From Pseudobacter sp. (GTDB lineage Bacteria > Bacteroidota > Bacteroidia > Chitinophagales > Chitinophagaceae), in assembly GCA_017849455.1 (NCBI GenBank), contig JAFIGX010000026.1:62001-126000 (forward strand): a stretch of DNA of 64,000 nucleotides, in the 5' to 3' direction. Positions 36,683 to 45,169 of this stretch are shown piece by piece. The position numbers and the translations under genes were made by a program. Below the pieces are notes generated by a model that saw nothing but the letters and a program-made list of their open reading frames with translations, was not told where the DNA came from and ran no database searches. How positions within the stretch are numbered: position 1 is the first letter of the stretch; every line of letters begins with the position of its first letter.

Positions 36683-38467
36683 TTAGATAATCTCCATTTT
36701 TTCCATGAGGAAGGATGCATTCTTATTCTTGGCCACACCCCGCTGCAGGCGGTAATCGAAGATCAGCTCTCCCTGCCGGATGATGCTTTCAAAACAATAG
36801 TTGCTGAGCTGGCCGGGAAGTTCGGTTTCGAGCCTGCTCAGGGCCAGGTCGTGTGTGGCGAACATGGTAAGACAGCGGTATTGCAATAATTTTTTGATGA
36901 ACTGTTCCGATCCGTGGGTCTTGTCTTCCGAATTGGTGCCTCTCAGGATCTCATCGATCAGGATCAGGGCCGGCGGCTGATCTTCTTGCTGCAGAAAACG
37001 AACGATCTGTTGCAATCGTTTCAGCTCTGCCATGAAATAAGATGTATGTTCCTGCAAGGAATCGCTCACCCGTATGGAGGAGAGGATCTGCATCGGCGTG
37101 AAGTGAAAACTTTCAGCGCAGACCGGTGCGCCGCATTGCGCCAGCACCAGGTTCACACCGACGGTGCGCAGGAAAGTGGTCTTGCCCGACATATTCGATC
37201 CAGTCACCAATACCAGTCTTTCCTCCTTGCCCATCGTGAAATCATTGGGCACACGTTCGGCCGGCTCGATCAGCGGGTGTGCAAGACCGGTAGTTCTGAT
37301 AACAGGTTGGCCTGCCTGAACAACAGGGTATCGATTACCGGGATTATTGAATGCAAAAGTGGAAAGGGATACCAATTGTTCGATCCCTCCCACACAATCG
37401 ATCCACTCCTGGAAATGCCGGCTGTTCCTCGCTTTCCATCCTTCCAAGCCCCATAAACACTGGATATCGTACATGAAGATACTGTTCAGGAAAATGTTCA
37501 CCAGCAGGTTGAGCCGCTGATCGAAGTAGCCGGCCAGCGCCGATAGCCGACTGATGGCCTTGTGTGCCTCCCGTGCTTTGATCTGTTGTTGTTGCAATAC
37601 CTGGGATTCACCAGCTTCAGCCTGTGTGAACAACCGCAGGATACTGGCATACTGGGTCAGGATCGCCTGCTTCCTGCCGAGCAACTGATGTTGCTGATGG
37701 ATGCGCTTTGCGAACATCCCGATGATGGTCCAGCTTAGCAGGATACCGGGCAGCAATGGCGCATAGTTATCCGAATAGAGATAAAAGATGATGGCGATGA
37801 CATTGTAAGCAGGGAGGAGGATGCGAAGGTACCGCACCCAACTGCGATGGACCAGGACCGCAGGCATTTTCAGCCAGGAAAGGATATCGTGCAGGGTGCC
37901 TTCTTTTTCTTCCTGCAATAATCCGTTGGCAGTGATCAGTTGCCTCAACGCTGTTTGTGTGCTGAGCACTTTTACAGCCTGTTGCTGTGCTTCGATCTCC
38001 TGTTTCGATAATAAAGGTTGTTGCAATGCTTTCGCCAGCGAATGAGTGCCATGGGATGTGGTGGTACGGTTGAGGAGGTGGAAAATAGAGCCAGGGCCAA
38101 ATATGTCGAGGTCGGCCGTGTAAACACTGTCGGCCCCAAAGCCTTGCCCATCGCTGAATCCATTGGGTTGCTGCTGTAGTACGGCGGCCTCATTGGTATT
38201 GATGAAAAGCATTTTGGAGGCCAGTGCTTTCTGATCGCGCAGGGTCAGTGCAATGCGGACGAGCACAATAAAGAGAACGAGAAAAATGGTACCGGCAACC
38301 AATCCGGGGCCGCTATGATAACGAAACCAGTAATAGGCGGCAATGACCGTTATGATGAAACTGATCAGTCTGCCTGTTGAAACCAGCAGGCTTCTTTTTT
38401 GTAATCCCTGCAGTTCTTTGGTGAACTCCGTGATCCTTTCCTGGTAATAGCTTGCGGGAGATTCCAT
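36683..38467 (-). CDS. Membrane-associated MutS-family ATPase
   Basis: The protein has 594 residues. The C-terminal third is a MutS domain V ATPase with Walker A GSNMSGKTTFLR (422-430 core), ALILIDEILRGTNSEDKT as Walker B and its conserved extension, and the ATHDLALS motif. Instead of mismatch-binding domains I and II, the N-terminal half carries two pairs of hydrophobic helices (about 28-70 and 210-250). It therefore probably does not do canonical mismatch repair. This MutS-like family is common in Bacteroidota and of unknown function. It lies 35 bases downstream of the lysC stop on the same strand. Confidence 0.85.
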   Translation of the reverse strand: MESPASYYQERITEFTKELQGLQKRSLLVSTGRLISFIITVIAAYYWFRYHSGPGLVAGTIFLVLFIVLVRIALTLRDQKALASKMLFINTNEAAVLQQQPNGFSDGQGFGADSVYTADLDIFGPGSIFHLLNRTTTSHGTHSLAKALQQPLLSKQEIEAQQQAVKVLSTQTALRQLITANGLLQEEKEGTLHDILSWLKMPAVLVHRSWVRYLRILLPAYNVIAIIFYLYSDNYAPLLPGILLSWTIIGMFAKRIHQQHQLLGRKQAILTQYASILRLFTQAEAGESQVLQQQQIKAREAHKAISRLSALAGYFDQRLNLLVNIFLNSIFMYDIQCLWGLEGWKARNSRHFQEWIDCVGGIEQLVSLSTFAFNNPGNRYPVVQAGQPVIRTTGLAHPLIEPAERVPNDFTMGKEERLVLVTGSNMSGKTTFLRTVGVNLVLAQCGAPVCAESFHFTPMQILSSIRVSDSLQEHTSYFMAELKRLQQIVRFLQQEDQPPALILIDEILRGTNSEDKTHGSEQFIKKLLQYRCLTMFATHDLALSRLETELPGQLSNYCFESIIRQGELIFDYRLQRGVAKNKNASFLMEKMEII

Positions 38468-38502
38468 GAATGATAATTGTGATGATTCGGTAGGTGGGTG
38501 TC

Positions 38503-39771
38503 TCAGGCAGGCAGCATCAGCACCTGAACCGTATCGGGCGATTGCTGCCGCAGCTCGATAGTATGCCCTGCTATCAGCTTTTGCAATACTTCTTCCCGGT
38601 AATGCCTGATGGTGAGCAGGGTCAATCCTTTTTCCACCTGCACTTCGAAGAACTCAGAAGCTTCGAGGGCCAGTCTTTCTATCTTGTCGGCCCTGTTATC
38701 GAGACAAACCTGGATGGTAACGGCCCCTGTCTGGATCAGGTTGGGCTTGATCTTGATATCGGCGAGCAACTGGTAAAGGTCGGCCACCGGCTTTTCTCCC
38801 ACGAAAGAAAAATCTTTTGAATGCAGGTGAATAAGCGCCTGGTCCTGTTTCATGACGATGATAGGCGGTAATCCTTTGATATGTTTGCGGTGGATCACGG
38901 TGCCGGGCAGGTCTTTATCTTCAAAGCATTTTACGTACAGGGGGATGCCTTTGTTCTGAAGCGGTTTAATGGTTTTCGGGTGGATCACCTGTGCACCGTA
39001 GTACGCCATCTCGATCACTTCATCATAATTGAGCTCACTGATCAGTTGCGCGTCGGGAAATTGTTTGGGGTCTGCATTCATCACACCTTTCACATCCTTC
39101 CAGATGGTCAGACTTTCCGCATCCAGCATATTGGCAAAAACGGCAGCCGTATAATCGCTGCCTTCACGGCCAAGGGTAGTGCTTTCATTTTCGTCCGTTG
39201 CGCCGATGAATCCCTGTGTGAGAATAATGGAATGCTGGTCGAAAAGAGGTTTGATATGATCATTCACTCTTTGTTGCGTGAAGGCCCAGTCGATCGCAGC
39301 ATCCCGGAAATTATCGTCGGTGCGGATGATATCGCGAACGTCTATCCAGTGATTATTCACGCCGGCCTCATTCAGATAGGCGCTCACGATGGCGGTAGAG
39401 AGGAGTTCACCCACACAAACGATCTGGTCATAATAATAATCGTATTCTCTTACCGGTTTATCGTGCAGGAGCCATTCCACTTCTGTAAAAAAATTGCTGA
39501 GCTGTTCCAGGGCGGCATTGTAATGCGTTACCAGCAGGTATTTAGCAGTGGTGAGATGGCTTTGTTTGATGGCTTCGAACAACTGCAGCGCCTCTTCACG
39601 TTGATGGTTGAAAAAGGCGTCTGTTACTTTTTCAAGGGCATTGGTGGTTTTGCCCATGGCAGAGACAACGATCAGGATTTTTTCCTGCTGACAGGAGCGA
39701 AGGATCGATGCTACATTTTTGATCCGCTCTACCTGCTGCACACTGGCGCCACCAAATTTGAATACCTTCAT
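38503..39771 (-). CDS. lysC: Aspartate kinase (monofunctional)
   Basis: The enzyme phosphorylates aspartate at the entry to the lysine, threonine and methionine pathways. It has 422 residues from MKVFKFGGASV; the 25 in-frame codons upstream fall in the repeat-rich promoter region. KFGGASV at 4-10, LTQGFIGATDENESTTLGRE and GSDYTAAVFANML are the kinase signatures; the C-terminal 130 residues form ACT regulatory domains. No homoserine dehydrogenase fusion is present. The promoter is a GACATTTGC-type element at 39814-39822, facing the fbp promoter. Confidence 0.95.
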   Translation of the reverse strand: MKVFKFGGASVQQVERIKNVASILRSCQQEKILIVVSAMGKTTNALEKVTDAFFNHQREEALQLFEAIKQSHLTTAKYLLVTHYNAALEQLSNFFTEVEWLLHDKPVREYDYYYDQIVCVGELLSTAIVSAYLNEAGVNNHWIDVRDIIRTDDNFRDAAIDWAFTQQRVNDHIKPLFDQHSIILTQGFIGATDENESTTLGREGSDYTAAVFANMLDAESLTIWKDVKGVMNADPKQFPDAQLISELNYDEVIEMAYYGAQVIHPKTIKPLQNKGIPLYVKCFEDKDLPGTVIHRKHIKGLPPIIVMKQDQALIHLHSKDFSFVGEKPVADLYQLLADIKIKPNLIQTGAVTIQVCLDNRADKIERLALEASEFFEVQVEKGLTLLTIRHYREEVLQKLIAGHTIELRQQSPDTVQVLMLPA

Positions 39772-39784
39772 GGGAGGTCGATAA

Positions 39785-39848
39785 GTTGATATATTGATAG
39801 GTCGATAAGGCAGGCAAATGTCGGTAAAAAGTTGATAGGTTGTCAACC
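39785..39848. repeat. Degenerate 8-base GTTGATAG word array (lysC/fbp gap)
   Basis: GTTGATAT, ATTGATAG and GTCGATAA follow each other at 39785-39808, and GTTGATAG, GTTGTCAA at 39831-39846. Here the arms are mostly in the same orientation, with only a short GGTTG/CAACC inversion. It is the same word type as at 27793, 29406 and 48972. Confidence 0.6.
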
Positions 39849-39854
39849 TTCCCC

Positions 39855-39862
39855 TACATTTG
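39855..39862 (+). promoter_or_regulatory. -7 element of fbp (TACATTTG)
   Basis: This is an exact TAnnTTTG match 33 bases before the ATG. The 23 bases 39841-39863 are identical to the GtrA-gene promoter segment at 27871-27893. Confidence 0.6.
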
Positions 39863-39895
39863 CTGCACTGTATATAACCTTAAAACTTGCCATCC

Positions 39896-40906
39896 ATGAG
39901 TATTGTCAACCGACAGGTATTAACATTAGATGAGTTTACGATCCAGCAGTTGCGCGATTTTCCTCAGGCAACCGGTGAGCTGAGCGGCCTGCTGCGGGAT
40001 ATTGGGCTGGCTGCTAAAAGAGTGAATGTGGAAGTCAACAAGGCCGGACTGGTAGACATCCTCGGAGATGCCGGCGCCGTGAATGTACAGGGAGAAGATG
40101 TGAAAAAGCTCGATGTATTTGCCAATAACCAGTTCACCGGCGTATTACAGCATGGCATCAGTTGTGCGGGCATTGCCAGTGAAGAACTGGACGATTATGT
40201 TGCTTTCGAAGATAATGTCAGCAAGAATTCCAAATATGTCTGTTTATATGATCCGCTCGATGGTAGTGGTAATATCGACGTGAACGTTTCGATCGGCACG
40301 ATCTTCAGTGTATACAGGCGCGTTAGTCCGCAGGGCGCCATCGCTACCAAAGAAGATTTCCTGCAAACCGGCAGAAAACAGGTAGCGGCAGGTTATATCG
40401 TATATGGGTCTTCCACCATGTTCGTATACGCTACCCGTCGCGGCGTGAATGGTTTTACTCTCGATCCATCGATCGGTGAGTTCTGCCTGAGCCATCCCGA
40501 TATCAAATGCCCTCCGTTCGGGAAGATATACTCTGTGAACCACGGTAACTTTTTTCAATACTCCAAAGGCGTGCAACAATATATCGATGCCTGCCAGAAA
40601 AAAACGAAAGAGACGGGCGGCCCGTACACGCAGCGGTATATCGGCAGTATGGTGGCCGATGTGCACCGCAATCTGATCAAAGGCGGCATCTTCATGTATC
40701 CCGGCACCACGGAAAAGCCTAAAGGCAAGCTCAGGCTCCTGTATGAATGCAATCCGTTCGCTTTCATCACTGAAGTGGCCGGGGGCAAAGCCACCAATGG
40801 AAAAGAAAGGATCCTCGATATCGAACCTACAGAATTACACCAGCGTACGCCTTTATTCATCGGTAGTAAGGGAATGATGGAAGAGCTGGAGAGCCATCTT
40901 GTCTGA
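39896..40906 (+). CDS. fbp: Fructose-1,6-bisphosphatase, class I
   Basis: The gluconeogenic enzyme hydrolyses fructose 1,6-bisphosphate. Its 336 residues start MSIVNRQVLTLDEF; a TTG three codons upstream is less likely. The metal site CLYDPLDGSGNIDVN and the substrate motif GGIFMYPGTTEKPKGKLRLL are typical of class I enzymes, with YECNPFAFI as the C-terminal signature. The stop TGA (40904-40906) is the first codon of a 37-base inverted-repeat arm that extends into the intergenic region. Confidence 0.97.
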   Translation: MSIVNRQVLTLDEFTIQQLRDFPQATGELSGLLRDIGLAAKRVNVEVNKAGLVDILGDAGAVNVQGEDVKKLDVFANNQFTGVLQHGISCAGIASEELDDYVAFEDNVSKNSKYVCLYDPLDGSGNIDVNVSIGTIFSVYRRVSPQGAIATKEDFLQTGRKQVAAGYIVYGSSTMFVYATRRGVNGFTLDPSIGEFCLSHPDIKCPPFGKIYSVNHGNFFQYSKGVQQYIDACQKKTKETGGPYTQRYIGSMVADVHRNLIKGGIFMYPGTTEKPKGKLRLLYECNPFAFITEVAGGKATNGKERILDIEPTELHQRTPLFIGSKGMMEELESHLV

Positions 40907-41019
40907 ACCATGATTTAAGGGATTTTTAGGATTTGGAGGATATACCGTTGAGTGTGGTGGAGACTGCACGGACAACTTTGGTATGAAATTGGCAAACTGA
41001 TAGGTGCAAAAAGAAAGTT

Positions 41020-41562
41020 ATGGGAAGCAATCAGTTCATGGCCGGTAATTGGCTGGTGCCCGCATTGATCATAATTATGTTTACGGGGATTATCGCGTGT
41101 GCCAATAAACCGGTATCATCCTCTTCCTCTTCTTCCAAATCGGGTACTGTTTCTGCATCGAGGCCCACGGGTACTGCCAATGTAGCACCCGGACTGGAAG
41201 ATCAGATCCTCGATCTTGTAAACCGCTACCGTAAATCAAAAGGATTATCACCGCTCACAGTCAATTTCACCATAGCTCAGGAAGCCCGCAAACACACGAT
41301 GGCCATGGCCACTCACCGGGTGGATTTCGGGCATGCAGGTTTCAACATCCGCAGTAAGGTCATCACTTCTAAAGTTCAGGGTGCTACTTCCGTGGCGGAG
41401 AATGTGGCCTATGGCAGCCAGTCGGCCAAAGAAGTGGTGAATGGCTGGCTCAACAGTCCCGGTCACCGCAGGAATATAGAGGGGAATTACAAATTCACCG
41501 GTATCGGGGTGGCCCGCGACCAGCAGGCGCGATTGTATTTTACGCAGATATTTGCGAAATGA
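41020..41562 (+). CDS. CAP-domain (SCP/PR-1) lipoprotein
   Basis: The 180-residue exported protein has signal helix NWLVPALIIIMFTGIIAC, a lipobox ending at cysteine 28, then a serine-rich linker (SSSSSSS) and a CAP domain of about 120 residues. CAP signatures are visible: QEARKHTMAMATH, FGHAGFN, AENVAYG, and WLNSPGHRRNIEGNYKFTGIG. The function of bacterial CAP proteins is mostly unknown. The gene is flanked by the two inverted-repeat arms at 40904 and 41855 and stands alone, without an operon partner. Confidence 0.9.
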   Translation: MGSNQFMAGNWLVPALIIIMFTGIIACANKPVSSSSSSSKSGTVSASRPTGTANVAPGLEDQILDLVNRYRKSKGLSPLTVNFTIAQEARKHTMAMATHRVDFGHAGFNIRSKVITSKVQGATSVAENVAYGSQSAKEVVNGWLNSPGHRRNIEGNYKFTGIGVARDQQARLYFTQIFAK

Positions 41563-41602
41563 GGTCTGTTCTATTTTCTTTTGATTACCACGAATTTCTT
41601 TT

Positions 41603-41802
41603 GGTTTACCACGAAGGCACGAAGGCACAAAGGATAGGGAGTTTTAGATTCAGTCAAGATTACCGAAGGTAACTTCGTGCCTTAATTGAATGATCGACAC
41701 CTTAATGTTTTGGAATACTAATAAGGCACAAAGTTATGTTCGAAAGCGCTGCCTGAACTTAACTTACCTATCCTTTGTGCCTTCGTGCCTTCGTGGTAAA
41801 CC
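41603..41802. repeat. 200-base element with perfect 36-base inverted ends (8-base GCACGAAG words)
   Basis: Bases 41603-41638 and 41767-41802 are exact reverse complements (36 of 36). Each end contains CCACGAAG, GCACGAAG, GCACAAAG, GATAGG in 8-base steps. Inside, TAACTTCGTGCCTTAATT and AATAAGGCACAAAGTTA form a second nested inversion of the same word, in opposite polarity to the outer arms. No coding frame is present. A small non-autonomous mobile element or a large RNA cruciform are both possible. Confidence 0.85.
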
Positions 41803-41883
41803 CATCACTGCTAAATAGGGAATTTATAAGTATTTTTAGGCTTTCAACGACCTTTCCTCAAAATCCATCAAATCTCTCAAATC

Positions 41884-42657
41884 ATGGTTCAAAGACAGAC
41901 ACAGACAATCATTTCCGTAAAAGACCTGGTGAAAAAATATGGGCAGTTCGAGGCAGTGAAGGGAATCAGCTTCGACGTGTATGAAGGCGAGATATTCGGA
42001 TTGCTGGGCCCCAATGGCGCCGGTAAGTCCACCACACTGGAGATCATTGAAACCCTTCGTGAAAAAACAGCCGGCGAAGTATGGGTGAATGGCTTCAATC
42101 TCGATAAAGATCCCGATGAGATCAAGAAAGTGATCGGTGTACAGTTACAGACATCAGGGTTTTATCCGGGCCTGAACCTGCTCGAGCTTATCGATCTTTT
42201 TGCCGGCCTCTACAACCGCCCGGTGAACGCACGCGAACTGCTGAAGAGCGTAAACCTGGAAGATAAGGCCAAAAGCAAATTCAAGGAACTGAGCGGTGGA
42301 CAGAAACAACGTTTCTCCATTGCCACCACGCTCATCAACCAACCCAGGATCATTTTTCTCGATGAACCTACTACCGGCCTCGACCCGCAGGCGCGTCGCA
42401 ATCTGTGGGACCTCGTGAAAGATATCCGTGCCAAAGGAACCACCGTGATCATCACCACCCACTATATGGATGAGGCCGAAGTGCTGTGCGATCGCATCGC
42501 CATCATCGATTCTGGCCGGATCGTGGCCCTCGACACGACCGATAAACTGATCGACGACCTCGTAGCTTCCGGTTTCGAAAGACCACGGGAAGTGAAAAAG
42601 GCCAACCTCGAAGATGTATTCATTCATCTCACAGGCCATGCCCTGAGAGAAGAATAA
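41884..42657 (+). CDS. ABC transporter ATP-binding protein, DrrA/CcmA type (orphan)
   Basis: The 257-residue ATPase has Walker A GPNGAGKSTT, signature LSGGQKQRFSIA, Walker B IIFLDEPTTGLDPQ, and TTHYMDEAEVLCDRI after it. The last of these, with the C-terminal tail (NLEDVFIHLTGHALREE), identifies the ABC-2 exporter subfamily. No permease gene is adjacent on either side, so the membrane partner must be encoded elsewhere. The ATG lies inside the right arm of the inverted repeat beginning at 40904, and the RBS is not obvious. Confidence 0.92.
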   Translation: MVQRQTQTIISVKDLVKKYGQFEAVKGISFDVYEGEIFGLLGPNGAGKSTTLEIIETLREKTAGEVWVNGFNLDKDPDEIKKVIGVQLQTSGFYPGLNLLELIDLFAGLYNRPVNARELLKSVNLEDKAKSKFKELSGGQKQRFSIATTLINQPRIIFLDEPTTGLDPQARRNLWDLVKDIRAKGTTVIITTHYMDEAEVLCDRIAIIDSGRIVALDTTDKLIDDLVASGFERPREVKKANLEDVFIHLTGHALREE

Positions 42658-42685
42658 TTTTAATTATTCAAATTTTCAATCCTCT

Positions 42686-43207
42686 ATGGACCTGCGATAT
42701 CCCATTGGCCAGTATGAGCCGCAACCTTTTTCCTCCACCACCAAACGTTCCTGGCTGCAGGATATCCAGTTCCTGCCCGGCCTGCTGGAAGAAGCCATCG
42801 AAAACCTCGATGAACGGCAATTGAACACTCCCTACCGGGATGGAGGGTGGACGGTTAAGCAGGTGGTACATCATGTGGCCGATAGTCACCTCAATGCCTA
42901 CACGAGATTCAAACTGGGGCTCACCGAAGAACGGCCCGTGATCAAACCTTATGATGAGGCCCGCTGGGCTGAACTGGCCGATGTTTCAACCATTCCTATC
43001 AATATTTCCATCACGTTATTGTATACCCTGCACACCCGCTGGCATGCGGCCATTCTGCATCTCACCGATGAGCAATGGAAAAGAACGGTATTCCATCCCG
43101 AAAGCCAGAAAGAAATGACGCTCTGGTACCTGCTGGGGAATTATGCCTGGCATGGCAAGCACCATGTGGCACATATCATTTCACTGAGGGAAAGAATGAA
43201 TTGGTGA
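42686..43207 (+). CDS. DinB/YfiT-family putative metal-dependent transferase
   Basis: The 173-residue four-helix DinB-fold protein has the metal-binding histidines in VVHHVADSH and HGKHHVAHI. The opening DLRYPIGQYEP and the end HIISLRERMNW match the YfiT/BstA subgroup, known in Bacillus as bacillithiol S-transferase. In this organism the thiol cofactor could differ, so the activity is not certain. It is 28 bases after the ABC ATPase, and its stop overlaps a possible GTG start of the Nudix gene. Confidence 0.86.
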   Translation: MDLRYPIGQYEPQPFSSTTKRSWLQDIQFLPGLLEEAIENLDERQLNTPYRDGGWTVKQVVHHVADSHLNAYTRFKLGLTEERPVIKPYDEARWAELADVSTIPINISITLLYTLHTRWHAAILHLTDEQWKRTVFHPESQKEMTLWYLLGNYAWHGKHHVAHIISLRERMNW

Positions 43208-43224
43208 TCTTCAATGATGAACGT

Positions 43225-43785
43225 ATGAGAGATCTGAAGTGGAAAACATTATCGTCTGAATATCTTTTCAGGGACCTATGGTTCACTGTGCGCCGTGAAA
43301 CCTGTGAACGTCCCGACGGCAGGATCGTATCGCCTTATTATGTATATGATTTCCCTGGTTGGGTATCTGCGGTCGCTTTAACGGAAGATGGAAAAGTGAT
43401 CCTCGAAAAGCAGTATCGCCATGCCCTGGGAACAACGTCCTGGGAAATACCCGGCGGCTGTGTAGACGATACCGATGCCAGCTTCCAGGATGCCATTGCC
43501 CGCGAACTGCTGGAAGAAACGGGCTATACTTTCAGCCATTATGAGTACCTCGGCAAAACATCTCCCAATCCCTCCACCAACAGCAACTGGATGCAGATGT
43601 TCCTGGCCACCGGTGGGAAACTGGTACAGAAACAGCAGCTCGATGATAATGAGGATATCATCGTACAATTATTTACGATCGATGAGCTGAAGCAAATGCT
43701 GCGCCGGCAGGAGATTGTCCAGAGCATGCATGTGACCACTATCTTCTACGCTTTGCAGAAGCTGGAGGAGCTTTCTTTTAAATAG
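43225..43785 (+). CDS. Nudix hydrolase, ADP-ribose pyrophosphatase-like
   Basis: The protein has 186 residues from MRDLKWKTLSSEYLF; a GTG at 43204 (overlapping the previous stop as GTGA) is an alternative. The Nudix box is GGCVDDTDASFQDAIARELL followed by EETGY. The REXXEE core is intact, but the first glutamate is aspartate and the spacing before RE is one residue longer than the standard GX5EX7REUXEEXGU. It probably hydrolyses ADP-sugar-like nucleotides. The final 8 bases overlap the convergent folC gene. Confidence 0.88.
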   Translation: MRDLKWKTLSSEYLFRDLWFTVRRETCERPDGRIVSPYYVYDFPGWVSAVALTEDGKVILEKQYRHALGTTSWEIPGGCVDDTDASFQDAIARELLEETGYTFSHYEYLGKTSPNPSTNSNWMQMFLATGGKLVQKQQLDDNEDIIVQLFTIDELKQMLRRQEIVQSMHVTTIFYALQKLEELSFK

Positions 43786-45070
43786 GCTGTACTTCCCCCA
43801 CTATGAACACGCTTCCGCAAACCACCACCAGGTCTTCCTTACCGGCCTTTGCCAGTGCGGCTTTCAGGGCAGTGTTCACATCAGGATAATGAAGACCTTC
43901 CAGCCCGATAGCGGCCGCACGGGCGGCCAGTTGGTCTTCCGGCAAAGCCCTCGGTATTTGTGCACGGGTGAAATAATAGTTGCCTTCTTTGGGCAATGCT
44001 TTCAATGCCCCGTCGATATCCTTGTCTTTCACCATGCCCATCACGATATGCAGGTCGTGATGATCGGTGAGCTCGATCTGTGCCACGATCTGGCGGATAC
44101 CGTCTTCATTGTGCCCTACATCCAGCACTACGGTAGGGTGCAGATGGATCACTTCCCAGCGCCCACCGAGCCCGGTAAGTTTCTTTACCTGCTGCAATGC
44201 CTGTTTTACCTGTGCGGTGGTGATCGTCCAGCCTTTTTGCTGCAACTGGTGAACGGCTTCCAGCACCGTGACCAGGTTCTTTGTCTGGTAATGGCCTGGC
44301 AGGTCGAGCGTGTAGATATTACGTTCATCAGTAGCCGAAACGGCTACCTGTACTGCCAGTTCATGGTGTTTGTATTGCCAGTCGGCCACATAACGGAGGT
44401 GGTCGGCGAAAAGGAGAGGGGCACTCAGTTCAGCGGCCTTTTGTTCAAAAACGGGTTTGGTAAGCGGATGTGTTTCCCCGATCACTACCGGTATTCCTTG
44501 TTTGATGATGCCGGCTTTTTCATAAGCGATCTTCTCCAGGGTATCGCCCAGGAGGTTGGTATGGTCCCACCCGATATTGGTGATCACCGAAAGCTCCGGT
44601 GTGATGATATTCGTACTGTCGAGCCTGCCTCCCAGTCCTGTTTCCACCACGGCGATATCCACCTTTTGCCGGGCAAAATAATCGAAGGCCATGGCCACGG
44701 TGATCTCGAAGAAGGAGGGCTCGATCAGATCGATCATGGGCCTGATCCTTTCGGTAAAATCGATCACGAAGTCCGGGTCGATCATCTGGCCGTCGATCCG
44801 GAACCTTTCCCTGAAATCACGCAGATGGGGAGAGGTATACAGTCCGGTCTTATAACCGGCTGTTTGCAGGATGGCTGCCAGTATATGGCTGGTGGAGCCT
44901 TTGCCATTGGTGCCTGCTATATGAATGGACCTGAACGTCAGTTGTGGATTGCCGAGATATTCGCAGAGCCTGAGCGTATTGGCCAGGTCTTTCTTATAAG
45001 CAGCGGTACCCACGCGACTGAACATGGGCAACCGGGTAAACAGGTAGTTGATCGTTTCCTGGTAAGTCAT
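43778..45070 (-). CDS. folC: Bifunctional folylpolyglutamate/dihydrofolate synthase
   Basis: The 430-residue Mur-ligase-type enzyme adds glutamate to folates. The P-loop is GTNGKGST at 53-60. The second-domain features GWDHTNLLGDT and KAGIIKQGIPVVIGE, together with VVLDVGHNEDGIRQ near 295-310, are typical of FolC. In many Bacteroidota folC lies beside TonB-ExbBD genes; here TonB is next upstream but ExbB and ExbD are missing. It is convergent with the Nudix gene. Confidence 0.95.
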   Translation of the reverse strand: MTYQETINYLFTRLPMFSRVGTAAYKKDLANTLRLCEYLGNPQLTFRSIHIAGTNGKGSTSHILAAILQTAGYKTGLYTSPHLRDFRERFRIDGQMIDPDFVIDFTERIRPMIDLIEPSFFEITVAMAFDYFARQKVDIAVVETGLGGRLDSTNIITPELSVITNIGWDHTNLLGDTLEKIAYEKAGIIKQGIPVVIGETHPLTKPVFEQKAAELSAPLLFADHLRYVADWQYKHHELAVQVAVSATDERNIYTLDLPGHYQTKNLVTVLEAVHQLQQKGWTITTAQVKQALQQVKKLTGLGGRWEVIHLHPTVVLDVGHNEDGIRQIVAQIELTDHHDLHIVMGMVKDKDIDGALKALPKEGNYYFTRAQIPRALPEDQLAARAAAIGLEGLHYPDVNTALKAALAKAGKEDLVVVCGSVFIVGEVQPI

Positions 45071-45102
45071 TGTGCTAATTGGGGAACAAATCTACATATT
45101 GA

Positions 45103-45136
45103 AAATAAAAAAGCAACCTGTCATTGAACAGATTGC
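45103..45136 (-). terminator. Intrinsic terminator after tonB-like gene
   Basis: On the minus strand AGCAATCTGT (45127-45136) pairs with ACAGGTTGCT (45112-45121) across a 5-base loop with one mismatch, and is followed by TTTTTTATTTT. It separates the TonB gene from folC. Confidence 0.8.
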
Positions 45137-45169
45137 TGAATATTACAGTTTACTGTATATAAAGATGGA

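Larger units (their letters stand above)
40904..41891. repeat. Widely spaced inverted repeat (9-base GGATTTNNN words) bracketing the CAP lipoprotein gene
   Basis: The left arm 40904-40940 and right arm 41855-41891 match at 31 of 37 bases in opposite orientation. Internally the arms read TGATTTAAG, GGATTTTTA, GGATTTGGA. The left arm starts at the fbp stop codon and the right arm contains the ATG of the next gene (41884). The bracketed 914 bases hold one gene and the perfect inverted repeat at 41603-41802, giving the appearance of an inserted unit. Confidence 0.7.

Noticed and set aside
38881..39789. Plus-strand frame of 302 codons
   Set aside because: It is antisense to lysC, with no family features.
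41603..41802. CRISPR-like array
   Set aside because: The repeats are 8-base words in inverted arms, with no spacers of regular length and no cas genes.
43889..45127. Long plus-strand frame of 412 codons
   Set aside because: It lies antisense to folC, which has clear motifs; composition is that of a shadow frame.
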